A stretch of DNA of 64,000 bases from Haloglomus halophilum. GTDB taxonomy: Archaea; Halobacteriota; Halobacteria; Halobacteriales; Haloarculaceae. Of the stretch, positions 61,150 to 64,000 are shown piece by piece; the stretch's first letter is position 1; every line of letters starts with the position of its first letter. Under the pieces are notes generated by a model. That model saw only the letters and a list, made by a program, of their open reading frames with translations. It was not told the origin of the DNA and ran no database searches. The stretch lies in the NCBI RefSeq assembly GCF_024298885.1, contig NZ_CP101166.1:3161149-3225148 (forward strand), read 5' to 3'. A program made the position numbers and the translations under genes.

Positions 61150-62064
61150 ATGACGGATACGGGCGGGAACGGCGAGCGCATCTACCACGTGAACGGGCGG
61201 CTGGTCCCCCGCGGGTCGGCCCGGGTCTCGGTCGAGGACAGAGGGTTCCGCTACGGCGACGCGGCGTTCGAGACGATGCGGGCCTACGGCGGCGAGATCC
61301 TCGACTGGGACCGCCACCTGGCGCGGCTGGAACGGACCTGCGAGACGCTCGGGATGGCCGCGGCCGTCCCCGACGACCTCGCGGTCCGGGTGGCCGACAC
61401 CATCGACGAGAACGCGTTCGACGACGCGTACGTCCGCGTCTCGGTCACCCGCGGCCCGACACAGGGCAAACTCACCCCGCCGCCCGAATCGGAACTCGAA
61501 CCGACGGTCGTCGTGGTCGCCCAGCCGCTCCCGCGCGGCGGTCTGCCCGACCACGGTGGGGAACCGGTCTGGGACGACCCCGCGGTCGTGCAGACGGTGC
61601 GGACCCGCCGCATCCCCGACGCCGCGCTGCCGGCGGACGCGAAGACGCACAACTACCTCAACGGCACGCTCGCCCGGCTGGAACTCCGCCGCGCGACCAG
61701 CGACACGTACGCCCCGGACGAGGCGCTCATGCGCGACTTCAACGGGAACGTCGCGGAGGGCGCCACGAGCAACCTCTTCTTCGTCGACGACGGCACCCTG
61801 AAGACGCCCGAACCCGGCGACCTGCTGCCCGGTATCACCCGCCAGGTGGTTCTCGAACTGGCCGACCCGGAGGCGTTCCCCGTTGAACGGGGCCACTACG
61901 ACCTCGACACGGTGCGCGGCGCCGACGAGGCGTTCCTCACCAACCGTACGTGGGAACTCCGCCCGGTCGCCACCATCGACGGCATCGATGTCGGTGGTGG
62001 GCCGATTACGTCACTTCTCCAGCGGCTCTACGATGAGCGCGTCGAAGAGCGCTGCTATTCGTGA
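61150..62064 (+). CDS. Class IV aminotransferase (PabC-like)
   Basis: 304-residue PLP enzyme of fold type IV, comprising 4-amino-4-deoxychorismate lyase and branched-chain aminotransferases. Signatures are DRGFRYGDAAFETMRAY (about 31-47), the PLP Lys in DAKTHNYLNG (about 165-174) and EGATSNLFFVDDGTLKTP (about 201-218). The start region YHVNGRLVPRG is typical of the PabC group, so a folate or pterin-related function is likely. Start ATG 61150; no pabA/pabB neighbours. Confidence 0.85.
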   Translation: MTDTGGNGERIYHVNGRLVPRGSARVSVEDRGFRYGDAAFETMRAYGGEILDWDRHLARLERTCETLGMAAAVPDDLAVRVADTIDENAFDDAYVRVSVTRGPTQGKLTPPPESELEPTVVVVAQPLPRGGLPDHGGEPVWDDPAVVQTVRTRRIPDAALPADAKTHNYLNGTLARLELRRATSDTYAPDEALMRDFNGNVAEGATSNLFFVDDGTLKTPEPGDLLPGITRQVVLELADPEAFPVERGHYDLDTVRGADEAFLTNRTWELRPVATIDGIDVGGGPITSLLQRLYDERVEERCYS

Positions 62065-62165
62065 TTCAGTTCGAAAGCGGTCGCTGTTCGAACTGAATAC
62101 GGCCGGCCGCGCCGGCTCCTGCCATCGCAAGCGTTGAATCGCCTGCCCGCCAAGGCCGGGGCAGG

Positions 62166-62654
62166 ATGGAGGTCAGCGACGACCAGCGGATCTGCGACGT
62201 GGAGGACGTTCCCGAGGCAGGGACCTTCCTCTTCACCTACCGTGACGGGTTCGACACCGGGGAGGCGCTGCTCGTCCGGTTCGGTGGCGACGCGCCGTCG
62301 AGCGACGCCGAGGTGGGGGGCACGGCCCCGGTGGACGAGGACACCGGCATCGCCTGCTGGAAGAACTACTGCCAGCACTGGACCGACGTGCGTCTGGACA
62401 AGGGCAGTGGCGCCCGGGTCCGCGACGGCGAGCTGTGGTGCAACAAGCACGCCGCGACCTTCCGGCTGGACGACGGCGTCTGCACGCACGGTCCCTGCGA
62501 GGGTGCCGTCCTCGACGAGGTGGACGTGACGGTCCACGACGGCGGCGTCTACCTGACCGACGACCGCTACGAGTTCGACTCGACGGGGCCGGACGGGGAC
62601 CGTGACCTCTCATCCGGCGCCCCGGGCGGCCGCATCGACTTCACTGGTTCCTGA
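62166..62654 (+). CDS. Rieske 2Fe-2S domain protein
   Basis: 162-residue protein with a Rieske motif. The first ligand pair is C-Q-H in NYCQHWTDV (about 69-71) and the second is C-x2-H in LWCNKHAATF (about 92-95). A ferredoxin-like subunit of a dioxygenase or a nitrite-reductase-type protein is possible. There is no oxygenase partner nearby. The usual C-x-H-x15-17-C-x2-H spacing is met approximately. Start ATG 62166. Confidence 0.85.
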   Translation: MEVSDDQRICDVEDVPEAGTFLFTYRDGFDTGEALLVRFGGDAPSSDAEVGGTAPVDEDTGIACWKNYCQHWTDVRLDKGSGARVRDGELWCNKHAATFRLDDGVCTHGPCEGAVLDEVDVTVHDGGVYLTDDRYEFDSTGPDGDRDLSSGAPGGRIDFTGS

Positions 62655-62718
62655 GGGCTCTCCTCGCCGCGCCCGGCGCGCGGAAACGCTCATGCATCAC
62701 CGCCCTGAATACCCGGCT

Positions 62719-63471
62719 ATGGGGTTGCTCTCGCGACTCGGGATCGGGAACGCGACCGTCGACACCGTGTTCCCGACGACCCGCGTGACGGCCGGGGATT
62801 CGGTGACCGTCCGTGTCGAGATCGAGGGAGGGCGCGACCGCCAACACGCCCAGGAACTGGTGGTCGGCCTTCTCACGCGGGCCGAGACCGGAAACGGGGA
62901 ACGCGTGGTCGAGGTGTCACGTACGACGCTGGCCGAGGACCTCGAGGTCACACCGGAGACCGACCGCCTGCTCGAGACGTCGGTCGACATCCCCCCGTGG
63001 ACGCCCATCACCCGGCACGGGACGGAGGTATGGGTCGATACGGACCTCGCCATCGACTGGGGCGTCGACTCGCACGCGGAGGACGCCCTCCACGTCGAAC
63101 CGGGCGAGCGCCTCCGGCTGGCACTGCAGGAACTCGCAGAACTGGGGTTCGTCCCTCACCGTGCCGTCCCACTGGCCGGCGAGGGCGAGCGGGTCGCCGC
63201 CCCGGGTGTCGACGGGGACCACCCGGTCGTCCAGCAGTTCGACTGCCATCCCCGGTCCGGCAGCTTCGTCGGGAGCGTCCGGCGACTGACCGTCGTCGCC
63301 GTCCCGACGGTGGCCGACCTGCGACTCCACCTCCGCGTGGATATGGACACGGACGTGGTGTACGAGGCGACGGGCGCCTACGAACTCTCCATCGGCATCA
63401 CGGTGACCGACGAGGGGCCGGCCGAGCTTCGACACCGGCTGGAGCGGGCCATCGGCGGCCGGGGGAGCTAG
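62719..63471 (+). CDS. Spo0M/SpoOM family protein
   Basis: 250-residue arrestin-fold-like protein of the Spo0M family. The N-terminus MGLLSRLGIGNATVDTVFPTTRVTAGDSVTVRVEIEGG (1-38), WTPITRHGTEVWVDTDLAIDWGVD (about 94-117) and FDCHPRSGSF near 174 match. In Bacillus it affects sporulation, but in archaea its role is unknown and probably cytoskeletal or membrane-related. Its last bases overlap the convergent gene stop by 4 bp. Start ATG 62719. Confidence 0.88.
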   Translation: MGLLSRLGIGNATVDTVFPTTRVTAGDSVTVRVEIEGGRDRQHAQELVVGLLTRAETGNGERVVEVSRTTLAEDLEVTPETDRLLETSVDIPPWTPITRHGTEVWVDTDLAIDWGVDSHAEDALHVEPGERLRLALQELAELGFVPHRAVPLAGEGERVAAPGVDGDHPVVQQFDCHPRSGSFVGSVRRLTVVAVPTVADLRLHLRVDMDTDVVYEATGAYELSIGITVTDEGPAELRHRLERAIGGRGS

Positions 63472-63761
63472 TCGACGCGGAACGCCGGCTCCTCGACGGC
63501 CTCGGACTTGCAGTCCGGACACCGCGAGGGACGGTTCACGGGGTCGTCGAAGGCGGAGAACCCGCAATCGAGACACTCCGGCGGGGCGACCAGCAACTGC
63601 TCGTCGGCTGCGTCGAGCGACCTGGCGATGTGCCGGACGTGCGAGAGGGCCTGGTCTGTGGTGATGTCGAACTCGCTGGCGATGGCGCTGGCCCGGAGTG
63701 CCTCCGACCGGAGGTGGTCCGCGATCCGCTCCCGAGTGGTTGGTTCGTCGACGCCCTGCAT
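63468..63761 (-). CDS. HTH plus zinc-ribbon transcriptional regulator
   Basis: 97-residue protein. A helix-turn-helix (about 7-45, ERIADHLRSEALRASAIASEFDITTDQALSHVRH) is followed by a zinc ribbon with CLDC (about 63-66) and CPDC (about 80-83). Proteins of this build are haloarchaeal transcription regulators. Start ATG 63761 (MQGVDEPTTRE). It overlaps the 3' end of the Spo0M gene by 4 bp in convergent orientation. Confidence 0.8.
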   Translation of the reverse strand: MQGVDEPTTRERIADHLRSEALRASAIASEFDITTDQALSHVRHIARSLDAADEQLLVAPPECLDCGFSAFDDPVNRPSRCPDCKSEAVEEPAFRVD

Positions 63762-63867
63762 GCCGGGAGGTCGTCGGCCGGGTGGCAAATCCCTTCCCCC
63801 TGGCGCGTTCCACGCTGCGGGTCGGGAAGGGAAACTGACTTGCACGGGGCTACCGACGCCACGCGGT

Positions 63868-64000
63868 ATGCACGCTGTCGTCCTGGCTGGTGGGTACGCG
63901 ACGCGCCTGTGGCCCATCACGAAACACCGACCCAAGATGTTCCTCCCGGTCGGCGAGACCACCGTCGTCGACCGTATCTTCCGCGAGCTCGAGTCCGACG
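63868..64000 (+). CDS. Sugar-1-phosphate nucleotidyltransferase, 5' part
   Basis: The first 44 codons of a nucleotidyl transferase. MHAVVLAGGYATRLWPITKHRPKMFLPVG carries the nucleotide-binding signature (GGYATRL) and the substrate Lys of glucose-1-phosphate uridylyl/thymidylyltransferases. It would activate sugar phosphates for glycan synthesis, feeding pathways such as AglB-dependent N-glycosylation. Truncated by the window edge. Confidence 0.9.
   Translation, partial: MHAVVLAGGYATRLWPITKHRPKMFLPVGETTVVDRIFRELESD

Overview
The window is a high-GC stretch of a haloarchaeal (class Halobacteria) chromosome. Three things point there: very acidic predicted proteins; archaeal information-processing genes (aRF1, aIF-1A with Rio1 kinase, the archaeal oligosaccharyltransferase AglB, a geranylgeranyl-reductase-family flavoprotein); and haloarchaeal surface-protein hallmarks (lipoboxes, Tat signals, C-terminal PGF-CTERM-like anchors). 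Many genes have a TATA-like box about 26 bp before the start codon, which fits leaderless transcripts. Genes are densely packed and there is no rRNA, CRISPR array or complete insertion sequence. One tRNA gene, tRNA-Leu(CAA), lies on the minus strand at 17029-17112.

Layout. 1-7.8 kb: 3' part of aglB overlapping a DUF368 (polyprenyl-phosphate transporter) gene and an abutting MFS transporter; then the repair protein NreA, a membrane coiled-coil protein, a DUF302 protein and a DUF5789 protein. 7.8-17 kb: a non-coding region with a large inverted repeat, an orphan YcaO cyclodehydratase, a PAS histidine kinase, a DUF63 membrane protein, an SDR/YndJ gene pair and a secreted metallopeptidase-like protein. 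17-25 kb: tRNA-Leu, small proteins, a DUF309 gene broken by a 227-bp insertion, geranylgeranyl reductase, a MinD-like ATPase, aRF1, an aldo/keto reductase and membrane proteins, ending in a complex bidirectional terminator. 25-33 kb: a CysD/PAPS-reductase-like protein, acyl-CoA dehydrogenase, glutaredoxin divergent from a thioredoxin-reductase-like protein, and two tandem DUF4382 lipoproteins. 33-42.5 kb: RNase Z, HIT protein, HTH/DUF2178 operon, DUF460 protein, alpha/beta hydrolase, the aIF-1A/Rio1/GNAT operon and a zinc alcohol dehydrogenase. 42.5-54.6 kb: secreted and surface proteins (PGF-CTERM protein, caspase-like lipoprotein, M14 carboxypeptidase), a two-domain VOC protein, a membrane J-protein, a PAC2 chaperone and a PadR regulator. 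54.6-64 kb: HD hydrolase, LysE exporter, MBL hydrolase, winged-helix regulator, GT2, a SAMP/MoaD-like ubiquitin fold protein with an extra domain, PabC-like aminotransferase, Rieske protein, Spo0M protein, and the 5' end of a sugar-1-phosphate nucleotidyltransferase.

The observations most worth following up are: (1) a 2.4-kb island carrying a caspase-like lipoprotein, bounded by an identical 88-bp direct repeat of the 3' end of the VOC gene; (2) a 227-bp insertion in a DUF309 gene whose exact removal, at an 8-bp repeat, restores one in-frame gene; (3) a SAMP3/MoaD-like protein with an internal Gly-Gly where the modifier would normally end and a second Gly-Gly at the true C-terminus; (4) translational coupling of AglB to a DUF368 lipid-carrier transporter; (5) an orphan fused TOMM-type YcaO protein; and (6) a tail of N-glycosylation sequons on AglB itself. 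All calls come from reading the sequence; no database search was run.
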